The translations under genes were made by a program, and so were the position numbers. A stretch of DNA of 64,000 nt from Piscicola geometra (Eukaryota; Annelida; Clitellata; Hirudinida; Piscicolidae). The notes below the pieces were generated by a model. The model searched no databases and was not told the DNA's origin. It saw only the letters and a list, made by a program, of their open reading frames with translations. Below, one piece after another: positions 41,315-55,550 of the stretch. Within the stretch, counting starts at the first letter, position 1, and each line of letters opens with the position of its first letter. Location of the stretch: contig OX030955.1 of NCBI GenBank assembly GCA_943735955.1, positions 2,835,734 to 2,899,733 of the forward strand, in the 5' to 3' direction.

Positions 41315-43267
41315 ATGGAAGAACAAAGGTCTAAGAAAAGAAATTTGCGAAAGATGCATTCATTTGGAAGTTGGAAAAGCAATGTTGCCAACAAAAACAA
41401 TTATAAAAGTTTGAAAAATGCTAAAGATGACAGTGTGAACAAATTCTCAAAATTATATTATGTCAGTAGCTCGTACGAGAATAATCAAAAACTCAATCCT
41501 AAAAATCATGTGAGCGTGGGTCTATGCGGTGCTCAAAATAAAAAATGGTTAGAACCCAAAGCGCCTTTTAACCATCTAGAATTTCTTTATCCCAATCCTA
41601 CCACCACCACATTAGAGGTTGACTCAATGCCTGATGGGAGTGTGGCATACGGCATCAAAGAAAGGGATGGATGCATTGAAGATGGAGTGAACGTAAATAG
41701 AAATGAAATTGAACGAAAAAGTGCTTATTTAAGTCGTTTCGGTAATGATTACCACAAAAGTTATCTTTTCAAAAGCGAGAACAACGGAATTAATTATAAT
41801 GATCATTCAAACATGAACTGTCTACAAAAAACATTTAACAATACAGTTACTTATATTAACAGCAGCAGTAATTTAATAAACAGCACTCACAATAACAGCA
41901 ACTTTAACAACAGCCACCAAAACAACTACAACAACAACGACAACAATATCAACTACAACTACAAAGATATCAACTACAAAGACAGCAACAACAATATCAA
42001 CTGTTGCAACAGAGACTACATCAAAAACAGTAACAGTAACATGAATATCAACAACAATAGCAACAAAGATGTCTATTGCCACGAAACTTCTAGCATTTCC
42101 ACAAACGATAAGTTAATTGGACCACCAGATCATACCAAGCCACAACGGAACGCGTTAAAGCATTCAAACTCAATGGGTTTTAGGAAAGAAATCGAAATTT
42201 CAAATCAAGAGTCTTCGTTTAAAAGTGCACCTTCAACATTCCCGATGTCACAAGGACCTTTGTGTAGAATGAGGTTGAATAATCCCCTAGAAAACAAGCC
42301 CACACCGAACGTTCCAAGGTTTTCTCTGGACACAAATTACGTCAAGAATTTCCATAACGTCTTCCACAAAAGCTACAACAATCGAGCACAAGAGTCACCC
42401 ATCAGAGTTGAAGAAATTAATTCGAAAAGAAAAGCTTCAGATTCGGAGGAAGAAGAAGCTTTAGCGTCGAAGAGGTATGAAGAATATCTTCAAAAAACGA
42501 TTGAAAAGTATTTGAGGAGTTGGTATGGAAGTGAAGAATTCGCAACTGAGGCGAACCTGGTGGAACAAGATCACTCGAACAATTCACAAAGTCATGAAGA
42601 CGGTTTTTCATCAGATCTCGAAGAAAATGGAAACCCAGAAAAATCTGATTTTGATGCATGGGGAGGAAACACTTGGTCTTGTGACTGTAACGTCAGTGGG
42701 AGCCGCTCATCCGCCTTTGGTCAGCTTTCTCTCTGTGACTCTGAAGAACAACTTGATGACTGCAAAATACCTAACTGCCCTTGTAACCTCAACAATACTG
42801 ATTATTATAATGTTGCAAGACACGGCAACAACGATTGTCACAATAACAGCAAAGAGTTTGAAAGTACTTCAAATTACTATGAAAACAACTTCAACAACAG
42901 CAATGACAATAACAACAATAATAATAATAACAACAACAATCAAAATCTAAATCACAACAACAACCATAAAAATAACCTAAAAAACAAACACAAAAATGAC
43001 CATAACAACAATAACCACAACAACAACTACAATAACCACAAAAACAAAAAAAACAACACTACCAAAAACACTACCAAACTTTCCAGAAGCAACCTCGACC
43101 TTGACGAACGTAGAGAAAGAGCAGCTTGCAAGATGAAAAAGTTTTTGGAGACGATCGAGAACATGGTGAACTACATCGACGAGATGGGAGAAGAGCTGCT
43201 CATGGTGGATGACTCCCAGATGCAAGAGACCTTCATGCCCTTCATCTTCCGACTGCTGCACAGATAA
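41315..43267 (+). CDS. unrecognised Asn-rich protein, single exon
   Basis: Open frame of 650 residues from the first ATG (MEEQRSKKRNLRKMHSFGSW); the frame extends five codons further upstream only to a GTG. I recognise no family. Layout: a basic N-terminus; an Asn/Ser-rich stretch at about 165-250; a central segment with MGFRKEIEISNQ and PRFSLDTNYVKNFHNVFHKS; an acidic helix-prone segment with SDSEEEEALASKRYEEYLQK; a Cys-containing patch (WSCDCNVSGS, DCKIPNCPCN); a long Asn/His/Lys-rich run at about 520-595; and a C-terminal amphipathic helical end (KMKKFLETIENMVNYIDEMG ... FMPFIFRLLHR). No signal peptide or membrane segment. An AATAAA overlaps the stop codon at 43266-43271. The non-repetitive ends and 1.95-kb open length in AT-rich DNA argue for a real gene; function unknown, probably nuclear or cytoplasmic. 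Confidence 0.75.
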   Translation: MEEQRSKKRNLRKMHSFGSWKSNVANKNNYKSLKNAKDDSVNKFSKLYYVSSSYENNQKLNPKNHVSVGLCGAQNKKWLEPKAPFNHLEFLYPNPTTTTLEVDSMPDGSVAYGIKERDGCIEDGVNVNRNEIERKSAYLSRFGNDYHKSYLFKSENNGINYNDHSNMNCLQKTFNNTVTYINSSSNLINSTHNNSNFNNSHQNNYNNNDNNINYNYKDINYKDSNNNINCCNRDYIKNSNSNMNINNNSNKDVYCHETSSISTNDKLIGPPDHTKPQRNALKHSNSMGFRKEIEISNQESSFKSAPSTFPMSQGPLCRMRLNNPLENKPTPNVPRFSLDTNYVKNFHNVFHKSYNNRAQESPIRVEEINSKRKASDSEEEEALASKRYEEYLQKTIEKYLRSWYGSEEFATEANLVEQDHSNNSQSHEDGFSSDLEENGNPEKSDFDAWGGNTWSCDCNVSGSRSSAFGQLSLCDSEEQLDDCKIPNCPCNLNNTDYYNVARHGNNDCHNNSKEFESTSNYYENNFNNSNDNNNNNNNNNNNQNLNHNNNHKNNLKNKHKNDHNNNNHNNNYNNHKNKKNNTTKNTTKLSRSNLDLDERRERAACKMKKFLETIENMVNYIDEMGEELLMVDDSQMQETFMPFIFRLLHR

Positions 43268-44271
43268 TAAAGCCTCTGCGTATAATACTTTTCTTAATGC
43301 GAAAGAATTAATTATTTTTAAAATTAAATGTTAAAAGAAAGAAAATTACGAATGTGGTTTTAAAAGTGTCCATGCTACCCTGGAGAGACTTTGACTATTT
43401 ATAGGGTTTTGTTGATGGTTTCGGATGTTTTCCTATAATGAATTTTAGAAAAATGTCATAAAAACGTTTGTAAAGTTAATAACAAAAATGATTTTGTGTT
43501 GTTTTGACATTCATCGCAAATTGGAGGAATCAATGTTCGTATTCATTTTACCGATCTAAAAAAAGATTTCATCGTGTTTTTATATGGTTAAAAACTCTAT
43601 ATTTACGAGGAATTTTGAAATTCGTTTGTTATTACAGATGTTTTGCCTGCAATAAGATAAATATTTTTCTTCCAAATTATACATGATTGGCCTATTTGGG
43701 TCCGATCTTCCTATTATTCATTTCTTTTTTTTTTTATTTCAATGTTTTATTCGTTAAATCAGATTTTTCAACTTTTTTGGAACCTTTATTTTAAAATAAT
43801 GCTTTTATATTTCATTAATTGATAAGTTTAATACATGAAAATGTTATAGAGGTATTTTAAACAATTTGAGGGCGATTCAGCCTAGAACGCTTCAGCATCA
43901 AATGGTACAGCCTATGATTCTTCATCCGCAAACTATTGAACCCAAATAAATTCTTAAAAATTCAATGAAACTTTTCTACTGCGCAGTCTTATTCCTAAGT
44001 GAGACAAATTCTTACATGGTGCAAATTCCGATATGATATAAAATCCTATATAAGACGGAACCTATATAAAGTGGCTATGAAAAAGTTATTTACTTTCCTA
44101 AGACTTGACAAAGTATTTGACATTATTCAAAGTTTGTTTGTTTTACTAAAATGTTATTTTTAATTCAAATAAATTGAATTGTTTTTAATTAAAATATAAA
44201 TATTTCAAAATTAACTTCTGCCTTTAGCACCGAGTTCTCAAAACAGCCAAGTTTTTAATCACATTCAGACG
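43268..44271. other. intergenic, no gene seen
   Basis: Between the unknown single-exon gene and the laminin-G gene, both on the plus strand. No convincing exon; a 60-codon frame at 43504-43686 has no domain. Confidence 0.5.
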
Positions 44272-46715
<2,444 letters not shown>

Positions 46716-47596
46716 AGACGATGAGGTTGCATGAGGTTCTTTTGGCGGGAAAGGGTCCTCATGCTTTGGGTGGTATGTGTGGGTTTGGAGAGTGAAATTA
46801 TGGGGATTTTATAGGATTTTTTGGAAGTCAATATGAGTGAGATTTTTAAAGAAAGGAATATTCATTTAACTAATATTTTTCAAGCATTCAAAACTATTTA
46901 AGATAAACTTTTTGCTTGAATTAACATACGTTTTTCACATACTTTTTTTGGGTTAAACATTGTGGTGGACGGGTAGCTTGATGAATTGATTGATGCCTTA
47001 GTAACCCACAAGTGCGAGCGAAAGCTTGCAACCTGCGTGGCCTAGAAGGTCGTTTGTGTTATACGCCAGTATAAAAATGTTCATCATTGCTATTATTCGT
47101 AAAATAAATAAGGCTTAGTATGGAAACGTTTTCATACTCTTCTGAGATGTTGATAACCAAAATCTTTCCATTAACCATTGAATGTGAGTTATTGATTGAG
47201 ACAAAGAGTTGAGACAACAATGGTCAATTTTATTCCGTACACCCGTTCATTTTTGTGCTTTAAACTTATATCAAGAACATTTAATGGTTATACATATATA
47301 TTCCTTTTTGCAAAATTAATTTTGAAAAATTGAAACTTACATTTTTAATATATTCAATTTGATTAATGAAGTATGTCAAGAATAAATGAAAATGTAAAAC
47401 AACAATAAATTAATCATTCTTTCAATAAGCAGTACTATGTTAAATTTAATTTAAGATATATAAAAAAATTTATAGATGAAAGAAAATATAAAAATGAAAT
47501 AAATAAATAACTACTATGTAACAATATATTAACTAAAGCATAATAAATTTAATTTAAATATAGCAGAATTAAATTAAATTAAGAGTGGATAAGTGA
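46716..47596. other. intergenic between convergent genes
   Basis: Lies between the laminin-G stop and the PAXBP1 stop. Contains a truncated SINE copy (46970-47098). Otherwise AT-rich with no exon seen. Confidence 0.55.
46970..47098 (+). mobile_element. SINE, second copy with deleted head
   Basis: Shares the body of the SINE at 44.9-45.1 kb: CTTAGTAACCCACAAGTGCG, then GTGGCCTAGAAGG and GTTATACGCCAGTATAAAAA, in matching order and spacing. The tRNA-like head is reduced to GGGTAGC followed by ATTGATTGATG. Orientation is opposite to the first copy. Confidence 0.65.
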
Positions 47597-48976
47597 TCAG
47601 TCTAGTGTGATGGAGGAGGATATGAGGGAAGAGAGCTGTCCAGCCTGCGCCTCTGCATGCAGCATTAACAACACCTTGCCCAACTGCTTAACTTGACTTC
47701 TGTCATGAGAAAGTTAATTTAGCAAAAATAACTTTATTTTAAAACTTAAAATAATTAGTATAAACTGAAAATAATTAAGAGCATCTGATTTAAACAAATA
47801 TACGCGAAAGTTAAAATGTTAAAATCAAAAGTGTTCACGAATGCTCTCAGAATTACACTAACTTGCAATCGCTGGGAGACGTGGCGTGTATCTTCTGAGC
47901 CAAGGAGACAACCAAGCGAGAGAACGCCTGCAGTTGTGGGATGCAGACGCCCTCCAGGTACTCGGAAAACCACTCCACCGGGATGGAAGAGGCGACACAC
48001 TGGCATGCGGAGATGATCTCGCTGGTGATTGGCGCCGACTGCAGGGCGATGAGAAGGTAGCGGTTGAGGATGCGGTCGAGAGCGAGTGTTTGCAGGTATT
48101 GGTCGCTCAAGACGCCCTGCCACAGCAGCGTGTTGCAGAACGCCTTCAAACAGCCGTGCAGTTGTCGGTAGAAGAACGCCGATGCTGGATTGTTGCGGTC
48201 TTCGATTACTGAACGGGCATACAGCGGGATGTACAGGTCACTGTCGATGCTCTTCACAAGGCGTTTGTTGATCGCCGAGACGAGATTAGCGAGGTGCTTG
48301 GAGTCGTGAATGTAGAGCGAGTAGTCGAGCAGCACCTGACCGACCACCTTGCGCAGATTCCTGCTCTGTTCGCCAGACATCGGGTCCCACTGGCTATCCA
48401 CCACGCCTGTGATAAACAAGAATTTGGTCGTTTAGTGCCTTCTTAAGTTGGTGTATGTGTGCTCAATGGGTGTTTTCGAGATTTATTAATTTAAATATTT
48501 CGTTGAAACAAATACTTTAAATTATACGACTAAAAAAGCATATTTAAAAGTGTTTGTGTAGGCATGTTCGTAAGTAATACTTGTGTGAGTGTGTGTGTGT
48601 GTTTGAGCGTGTGAATATGTGTTGAAAACATGTAATAGTTTGGTGACAATGACCAGCGTTGATAAGATGACAGACCGGTTAGCTTGTTTACGAGTATTTT
48701 GTCTATTACGTTCGGCAGTAACTTTATGTCTGGGTCTGTAAGCCTCTTTGTATCTGCGCCTCTCCTCTTTTCTCCGCTTCGAGCATCCTTACCATTAAAA
48801 TCCGATTGGTCATTATCATTACCATTATCGTCACTAGCATTAGCATTAATTGCATCTGTATTTTCAATTCCTTTGGTGTTGTTGTTGTATTGTAGGTCAC
48901 CATAGTTGAGAAGATCAACAAACCACGTGGACTTTTCAAAGTTCCTGCAGAAGGTCTGTTGTACAAGGTCAAGATT

Positions 48977-49048
<72 letters not shown>

Positions 49049-52000
49049 CGTAGTATGTTAAAGTGTGAAACTTAATTACAAGTTATACATTCATTAGAGT
49101 GTACAGTGTAAACGAACCTGACCTGCAACAACAGCATGCGCACATCATTAGTATAAATAACAAATAAAGCATAACAACCACTCAAAGATCGTCACAACAT
49201 GCGTGGATTAACCACTGCAACAACAACTCAACAGAAGCGACTTCTACAACAACAACAACCCTTCCAAAAACAACAACCCATCCAAACATCACCAAAAACC
49301 ACACCAACGCCAAGCACACCAACGCCAAAATCACAATCCCCTCCAACGAAACCTCCAGAGGGTTCCATGTGATGAGTTGCAGCTTGATGAGGGGCGATAG
49401 GAGTCTCGAGAGACACAGGCCGATGTAGGCCTCGGAGTAGGAGTCGTGGTAGTGCCTCTTCCATTCGCCGAAGCGCGCCAAGATGAGCGGTATGGAGTGG
49501 AACTGCTCCAGCACGTCGTCCATGCAACTCTTGCAACCCTCTGCCAGTCGTTCTGGCAGGTGGATGGGTGGTGAGAGGGATTTGAAGGGCGGAAATGCGG
49601 GAGAAGAGGGAATTTTTTGGTGATTGAGATTTATAAAAATAATTGTTTGTGTTATTTTGTCATTTGAGAATAAAAAATAAAACAAGAGAGCGCTCATTAA
49701 GGTACAACAGTGCAAACCCACAAAAAATACAAACACACAAACTGGCAAAGAACACACAAACATACAAATATACCCTTCTCGTTTTTGAACTTGTTCTCTT
49801 CGGAGTGCGTGAGTTCATCGTCGGTGGACCATCCGTCCCGGTGCTCCTGTCCCTTCTTGCCGTCCCTCAGTCTTCGTCTCCGAGCCCTGTGTGTGTGGTA
49901 TTTACATTGAAAACGACTACTTAAAAAATTCTATTTGATAATGTAAGGTAATTGACATTGAAAAAGACTAGTTAAATCAATGGAAATTTAAAGTATAGTT
50001 TCAATTTTGATATGATTCATTGCAAAATCTGCTACAAAAAATTACTAACATTCAATTAAACCTTCCATTTTATTGTATTAAAGTTTTAAACACTCCTCCC
50101 CTCTCTCACCTTCTTCCTTCTCTCTCTGCCCTCCTTCTTTTCCTCGCCTCCTCCACTGCACTCTCTCCTACCACTCCTGCTGATGATGATGATACTCCTA
50201 CCTTACCTGCGCAGGGGTAGGAGAATATATAGAATTTTAAGGTTTATCTTCATTTTGATGTACTTTCAAACTATTTATGGACTGAGAAAAACAATTGTAG
50301 GCCGCTAGAAGCCGTCCCAAACAATCACTAAATTCTACGGAATAAAAAACTGAATAAATATAAACAATAATAAAACACAATAAACGTGTTTGGAAGAAAG
50401 ATTGTGGTTGTGTGAACCAAAATAACTTTTATGACCACCACCACCACCACTCAAACCACCACCACCATGAAACCACTAAATTCAATCATCATCACCACCA
50501 CACTATAAATTAAATCACCACTAGTACTACCACTACCACTAGCACCACCATCATCGCCCCCCCTCCACCCCCCCCACCGGGTTGGCATTCGGCGCACTGG
50601 TCACTGACGTCTTCGTGTCGCCTGTCAACGAGCCTCTCGACGCGCTGCTGCAGTAGTTGTGTCATGCACCTCTCGAGGTAGGTGATCGAAGACATCTTGG
50701 TGTGGTGGTCGTGAAGGGAGAGTGGTCATGAGTGGTGAGGTTATGAATGCATAGAGATTGTGATTGTAGAGGTTAATTTGATGATGTAGTGTAATGGTGC
50801 TGTGGCGTGGTGGTTGATACATGGGGAATGTTTGTGCTATATATGGTGGATGGGAGGTGGAGGTTTGTGTGGTGAATGGGAAGTGGGTGGAATGATTGGA
50901 GGTATTTGTATTGATCAGAAGGTGAATGGAATAATTGGTGGTAGTTTTGGTGGACAGGAGGTGGGTGGGTTTTTTATGTCGAGTTTTATGGATTACATGT
51001 GTTTTTAAAATATAATTTTTTTACATTTATTACTTTCATCTTTAATTTAAATATATAGAAACAATAACCAACCTTTTCATTCATGCAGTCAATGTAATCA
51101 AGCACGAAAGACTGCATCTCCTGGTAGAACTTGTACCTCGCCTCGATCGACGCTTTGCCGCTCGCTAGGTCTTCCGAATCAGTGAGACTGAGTCTGATGC
51201 GACTCTGAATCTCCTCGCGATCGTGCTTGTTAAGGCTGTAGCGATTCTCAGCCTCTTGTAACTTCTGTTTTAAAGATTTTAGGACTGGTGCCATCACTTG
51301 ACCGTTCACTTGGTTGTAGCAGGTGTGCATGTTCCGGAAGGAGGTGGTAGAGAGGTGAATTGAGTGAGGTTTATGCTCTGTGACGAATTGACTATCTGAC
51401 ATTGCTTTTTTCATCTGTAGTTCTTCCCATCCTTGTTCTTTCTCACTGTCCGACTCGTCTTGTGCAGTCAATATGGTCTCTTCGATGCGACGTCGTTCGA
51501 GGTCTTTGTGCTTTTGTGAGACTGCGGACATCATGTTGGAGCAGCCCTCGTCATCTGAAACGTCATTGTCGTCTTCCCTGATCAGACGCGACTTGCTGGT
51601 TTTGGCAGTGCCGCTGTCGAGTGCGATGAAGTCTTCCCCCTTCGCTTGCTGTCTCTTCTGCTTCAGGAGGTGAATCAGATTTGCATCTGGTATCCCTCCG
51701 TCTAGTGGTTTTTGAAAAGATTATTGTTAATTAGAAAGTTAGTTTTGGGAATTATTTTGCAACTTAAATAACGTTTTTTTAATGTTAGAAATTCATGTCA
51801 ATTCATTGTGTTTATTTGCTGACAATGTAACCAAAGCAGCAAAGAGTTTAATTTGGATAAGTTTAAATGCATTAAAATGTTTAAATGCGGTAAAATATTT
51901 AAAGGCTTAAAAATGGTAACGGCGTTAAAAACTTTAACTGTCGTTAATTAATTAACGCGTTAATCAAAAGTTACCATAGATTAAAGCACAACTCTAATTT

Positions 52001-52476
52001 TTATATATACTATATAGCTTACTTTTCAAAATTTCTGAAAAGTTCTTTGAACTATCTTTATTTTTGCCATCATCACTACTATCATTATCTTCATTCTCAA
52101 AACAATCATTTTCTTCAACTTTTATTTCCTCTTTTATTTTATCAAAATTATACTTCTTTTGGCTTTGCACATTCAAATTATCATTTTCATTCCTTAATTG
52201 CTTCTGTGTTTTTTTGAGATTTCTGATAGCCTTTCTATTATGGCTGGATTTCTTAATTTTGAAACATTCTCCTCCTTCTTCTTCAATATCAAAACTTAAA
52301 ATAGATGTAGTAGTTAAAACTTTGCTTTTATTATTTTTTTCAATTGCTAAAGTTTTGTTAATTTTTTGCTGAGAATCATTTGAAAGAACTTTATTTTCTT
52401 CATTCGAATTGTCTTTTTCACCATCAGTATCACTATCGTTTCTTCTCTGACGTATGAACCTTCGCCCTTTCATCAT
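47597..52476 (-). CDS. PAXBP1: PAXBP1 / GCFC-family protein, 9 exons
   Basis: Minus-strand exons: 52476-52023, 51701-51073, 50695-50578, 50206-50110, 49886-49774, 49540-49353, 48955-48676, 48406-47863, 47699-47597; all phases agree, 841 residues (human is about 917). Landmarks: GRRFIRQRRNDSD start (family RRxNVRKRNDS), FKIKKSS, GGIPDANLIHLLKQKRQQA, ESDSEKEQGWEELQMKKAM, FYQEMQSFVLDYIDCMNEK, ARRRRLRDGKK, SEAYIGLCLSRLLSPLIKLQ, ITWNPLE, DIKLLPNVIDKILVNKLTG, WDPMSGEQS, IPLYARSVIEDRNNP and the C-terminal LDRILNRYLLIALQS and KQLGKVLLML. The GCFC C-terminal domain spans about the last 400 residues. In vertebrates PAXBP1 links PAX3/7 to a histone methyltransferase; GCFC proteins are also tied to the spliceosome. 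The start could be the second Met at 52473. A phase-forced small exon at 50206-50110 is low complexity but continues the basic family motif. Confidence 0.92.
48977..49044. repeat. (GT)n microsatellite
   Basis: About 65 bp of GT with one GTGCGTGT interruption, in the PAXBP1 intron between exons 6 and 7. Confidence 0.9.
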
Positions 52477-52762
52477 TTTTATATTGATTAAATATATGAA
52501 AAAGCTATTTATTGAGAAAAATAGACACAATTATTAATTAAAATCTAAACACTGTTTCTTAAACGATTATAGAAACATAGATTCAGAAATCTCTAAACAG
52601 CGCTAAATTTTAAAACTAGAATTAAATATATGTCACAATTTAACAAATCTTATACAAACTAAACAATTCTTCAAAATTTCAAATGAATATTTTAAAATAA
52701 ATATACAAGTTTATTACTTCTTTATTAATCAATAAGAAGTATTCTTTAATAAATAAATATTT

Positions 52763-53497
52763 TTAAATGTGTAAAGAATTGTTCAAATTGAAGTTATAAG
52801 AAGCTGAGTAATTTTCAGAATGGTGTGAATGTGTTTGTAATCGATTTTCTTTTTTGAACCTTGATCTACGATTTTGAAACCAATTTCGGATTTTTTCTTC
52901 GCTCACGTTGAATGAGTCTTTCAGCTCTCGTATTTTGCTCTTATTGGGATATCCACCGCACTCTTGATAGGTCATTTCTAGCCATCTTATTTCTTCTTTC
53001 GAATACATTTTTCTATTACGTTTAGTTGCCCGTCTTTCGAATGTATGTGAAAACTGGTCGTTGTTTTGTTGGTCGTAACTGTCAATTGATTCGTTGTGTG
53101 AACTGTCACTAATGTTAGTATCCCCTAAAGGTGATATGTTTTTATTCGTTGGCGTCGTTGGATGTTTGTCCTTTTTCAAAATAAAATCAGAAAGTTTCAA
53201 AAATGATGAATTTTCTATGTTCTGCTTTAATGGTTCATGCTTTTGGTCTGATTGTAGATCTCTTTTATCCAGTCTATAACCATTTAGAGAAGAACAAAAA
53301 TCAGTTGAAAACACCACTGGTTTAGAATTATTGTTGATAAATTGAGAATACTTTCTAGGGACTTTTAGCATAGCGTTGAAAGGTAGAGTGATGAAGTGGT
53401 GTTGTCGGTACATGAAAGCGGGCTGGTAGTTCGATGGCCAGTCACTCTTGCTTAGTTCTTCAATGCTGTGGAAACTAGTTTTTTTCTTTATATTCAT
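52763..53497 (-). CDS. unclassified homeobox protein, single exon
   Basis: Intronless frame of 244 residues from ATG at 53497. A homeodomain spans about residues 158-218: NRKMYSKEEIRWLE (helix 1 with L16), YPNKSKIREL (helix 2) and VSEEKIRNWFQNRRSRFKKE (recognition helix with W48, F49, Q50, N51 and R53 by standard numbering). Between helix 1 and helix 2 there is one extra residue (QECGGYPN), so the domain is 61 rather than 60 residues. The N-terminal FHSIEELSKS loosely recalls short repressor motifs of some homeobox proteins. The linker is Ser/Asn/Gln-rich and the tail is short and His/Asn-rich. I cannot assign it to ANTP, PRD, LIM, SINE or TALE classes. By domain it is a DNA-binding nuclear factor. 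It lies 286 bp upstream of PAXBP1 on the same strand. Confidence 0.9.
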   Translation of the reverse strand: MNIKKKTSFHSIEELSKSDWPSNYQPAFMYRQHHFITLPFNAMLKVPRKYSQFINNNSKPVVFSTDFCSSLNGYRLDKRDLQSDQKHEPLKQNIENSSFLKLSDFILKKDKHPTTPTNKNISPLGDTNISDSSHNESIDSYDQQNNDQFSHTFERRATKRNRKMYSKEEIRWLEMTYQECGGYPNKSKIRELKDSFNVSEEKIRNWFQNRRSRFKKENRLQTHSHHSENYSASYNFNLNNSLHI

Positions 53498-55550
53498 CCC
53501 AGTGATATGACCTTAAAACATCAAATTAATATCAAGTTCAGGAATAGATTTTTGTTATCCGAACTAAGATTTTATGATGGTTTCAGCAAGTGCAATACGT
53601 ATTCATTCACTATTTATAAGAGCCCTTAACTGAACAGAGCTTATAAAACATAGACAAAGAAGTAATAAAAGCCCAAAGGGTGTTTGACCACGCCTCTATT
53701 ACCAATAATTCGATCGCTCAGATGCCAATACTGGCATTTAAAAAGGCTCTTTAGATAATTACTCTGCTTCGCTATACATGTATACAATAAATAAGGATAC
53801 AAATCATATACTAACTCAATACAAGCCATAGAAAGTTAATAAGTTAGATTAATTGCGTAATGGTGATATACGCAATTGTGGTAAGAAAAGTTCAAAGGAT
53901 CCGTCATTTTAGGCAAATGACTTCCTAAAATGTATTTATTGTTACCAATTAACCGCTTACATAACACAGATTGATCTTTTCTGTAACATAAACTTGTATC
54001 TATTATTTTTTTAGAATTTTTAATAAAAATTTAAACAGGTTGCAATTTTAGTTTAGTATAATTATTCTTATTAGAATACTTTTCAAAAAGAATATATATC
54101 AAGAGGCTTCATTTGAAAGCTCTTGGTATTTATTATTTTTTTATTTAATTTTTAAAATAATGAGTTTACCAATTTTTTAAATCTTTTTAGATTTATCATT
54201 AATGCATGCAACGTTATAATAACTGATAATAAATTTATAATAAGAAACAAAATAACAAAGAACAAGATTTTTATTTTTTCAATAGTTGAATAATTGTAAT
54301 AAGTATAGAAATAATTCTTTTTCAAGATAATGTTGAGAAAATTATCCTAAACTTACCCAACACGATTATAGATTATTTAAAGTTTTAAACAAAACTTCTT
54401 AATTTTAAGGGATTATTGCATAAGAAAATAAGTAAACCTAAAGATATATTAATATTTTTTACAACTCAGAACAACTTTGAAAACCGTAATTCTCATTAAA
54501 AAACATAAGAAAGTTATATATATATTAATGTAAAATTACTGCTTATTTAGAAGACCAAAGAATTTGCTCAAAAATGATAGTTTAAACTAGCTTTAACAAT
54601 TTCAATTATGAAAATAATTATAAATTTATCATGATCAGAGATTTTATTGGACTTCGCATAGTTCGGTTTTTAGATTGTGTTCGGTAATTTAATGAGTACA
54701 ATTGGATTGTAAACGCATGGTGATAAAACCTCTTATTCACTTCATTTACTTTCAAGAGGTGCCCTTATAGTCAATGGTAAAGAAAATATAATTAATAAAA
54801 TATACTACTATATTTAAAGGTATACTAAGACAATTAGTAATTAGCAATTAGTAGTTTGTGTTTATACTAACGCAAATCAACCTAGTGTCAGTTCATGGGA
54901 ATCCCAACTGGGGTCAGTGTGTATTTGAAAAATTTGTATGCAAATCAAACTACTTAGATTCATGCTTAATTTTGCTTATTTTGCAGACATACTTCAAAAC
55001 TAGAGTACTTTTAAGGATTCTAAAATATTTTTTAACCCGTAATAATAAATATGTGGATAATACAAATAATCTATCAATGATTTCTATTTTATATTAAGTG
55101 GAATAGATGTTATATAAAATATTTATAGTGTGTTCATTTCTTCGTACCCATGCTTTCAAAGTTTACTTTTAACTGGGCATTTAAACGGAGGGCAATAATC
55201 AGCTGTAGATAACTAACCAATATACAACTCTAACACATTCATATCGTATAATAAAAATTTCCATTTTTTAAATGAAAAAATAAATTTATTATATTTATTG
55301 ATATTCGCACAGCTTTTAATAGACCTCTCGTAATCCTATTCCAAAGTTCAAACACCTAGTATTCTAAAAATTAACATGATTTTAAATGAAGTTCTGAATT
55401 AAAATAAGATTATACTATAAACTCTCGAGAAATTAAATAAATTCAAGAACTACGATCTTTTTGGATTTTCTAAAACTATAGAAAATATTCTAACTGAATC
55501 AATCTCTAAAGTAAACATTTTAAAATTATAATAGTAAGAAAAACTTTTAA
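53498..55550. other. intergenic, divergent promoters
   Basis: About 2 kb between the homeobox gene (-) and the 5-oxoprolinase gene (+). AT-rich; short frames at 53641-53829 (-) and 54858-55097 (+) have no domain or splice context. No repeat recognised. Confidence 0.55.

Noticed and set aside
47816..48271. Several plus-strand frames opposite PAXBP1 exon 8
   Set aside because: Antisense shadows of a confidently identified, conserved exon.
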